The notes under the pieces were generated by a model that did not search any database, was not told the DNA's origin, and was given only the letters and a program-made list of their open reading frames with translations. A stretch of DNA of 62,763 nt from an uncultured Verrucomicrobia subdivision 3 bacterium (lineage in GTDB: Bacteria; Verrucomicrobiota; Verrucomicrobiia; Limisphaerales; UBA11358). The DNA is taken from the NCBI GenBank assembly GCA_903865745.1, contig CAIPKV010000010.1:1-62763 (forward strand). Reading direction: 5' to 3'. Shown here piece by piece: positions 62,624-62,763 of the stretch. Positions within the stretch are counted from its first letter, which is position 1. Every line of letters begins with the position of its first letter. The position numbers were made by a program, and so were the translations under genes.

Positions 62624-62763
62624 TGATTGGGCCCCTCTGAACTAGGCCATTGAGGATGGGATGGTTTTCGGGTAACGAAAAGAAAACCATCATGAAGAAG
62701 ACACATCATACGACGGAGCAAATCATCCGCATCCTGCGGGAGGCGGAGACCAGCGGGCAGAGC
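62624..62763 (+). mobile_element. IS3-family-like insertion sequence, 5' end only
   Basis: The element starts at 62624 with TGATTGGGCCCCTCTGAA and continues to the window end. All bases but the last are present in inverted orientation at 1-139. The same end of the element faces inward at both borders, so these are two copies. The target-site duplication cannot be seen because neither right end is included. Confidence 0.85.
62692..62763 (+). CDS. IS3-like transposase OrfA, N-terminal fragment
   Basis: The frame starts at ATG 62692 and gives 24 residues before the window ends; the first 23 codons match the copy at 71-1. The sequence is the predicted first helix of an OrfA helix-turn-helix. Confidence 0.75.
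   Translation, partial: MKKTHHTTEQIIRILREAETSGQS

Overview
The window looks like chromosomal DNA of a member of the Verrucomicrobiota, probably of the Pedosphaera/Limisphaerales type (inference). The pointers are a 51-residue verrucomicrobial small basic protein at 3437, GT117 (DUF2723)/TPR membrane proteins, short pseudopilins of the kind these genomes carry in many copies, and an exosortase-type exopolysaccharide (EPS) locus. Both ends stop about 72 nt inside the first ORF of the same IS3-like element. The two copies are inverted, so this is most likely one complete contig broken at repeated IS copies.

Layout. (1) 1-1057: IS end plus a small accessory module (unknown protein and a RadC/JAB protein). 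(2) 1215-18121: GC-rich housekeeping genes: a PDZ-less HtrA-like protease, RNase D, small basic protein, RluB-type pseudouridine synthase, SH3 protein, FolD, HrpB helicase, a YkgJ-like protein, a large unknown protein, a 22-bp tandem-repeat array, PyrH, Fpg, tRNA-Asn and a GT117/TPR protein. (3) 18276-24508: GT2, two tandem pseudopilins (one apparently frameshifted at an A7 tract), a secreted formylglycine-generating-enzyme homologue and a PatZ-like acyl-CoA synthetase/GNAT fusion. (4) 24652-32606: a signalling island: a PocR-AraC regulator, PAS histidine kinase and NarL regulator in overlapping order; then an isolated glycosyltransferase, a CheY-like protein, a second NarL regulator and a REC-PAS-PAS-PAS-kinase. 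(5) 32738-34458: a fibronectin-III protein and a 21-bp tandem-repeat array. (6) 34634-62399: an AraC regulator followed by about 27 kb of co-directional EPS genes.

The EPS locus holds an outer-membrane barrel, Wza-like export protein, Wzc-like tyrosine autokinase, ABC exporter, ten glycosyltransferases, a beta-helix protein, a Wzy-like polymerase candidate, a WcaF-like acetyltransferase, an exosortase with a fused EpsI-like domain, a WecA-like initiating transferase fused to a FlaA1-like membrane/Rossmann module, and a TPR protein. Expected flow (inference): the WecA-like enzyme loads the first sugar on undecaprenyl phosphate, the GTs extend it, the ABC protein flips it, the Wzy candidate and Wzc act on polymerisation, and Wza plus the barrel export it. 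The exosortase would process sorted proteins, but no obvious PEP-CTERM-type substrate lies in the window. By eye the EPS half is clearly more AT-rich than the housekeeping half.

Most worth follow-up: the two 21/22-bp tandem arrays, the A7 frameshift in the first pseudopilin, the WecA-FlaA1 fusion lacking a catalytic SDR domain, the exosortase-EpsI fusion without visible substrate, and the PocR-AraC/kinase/NarL operon.
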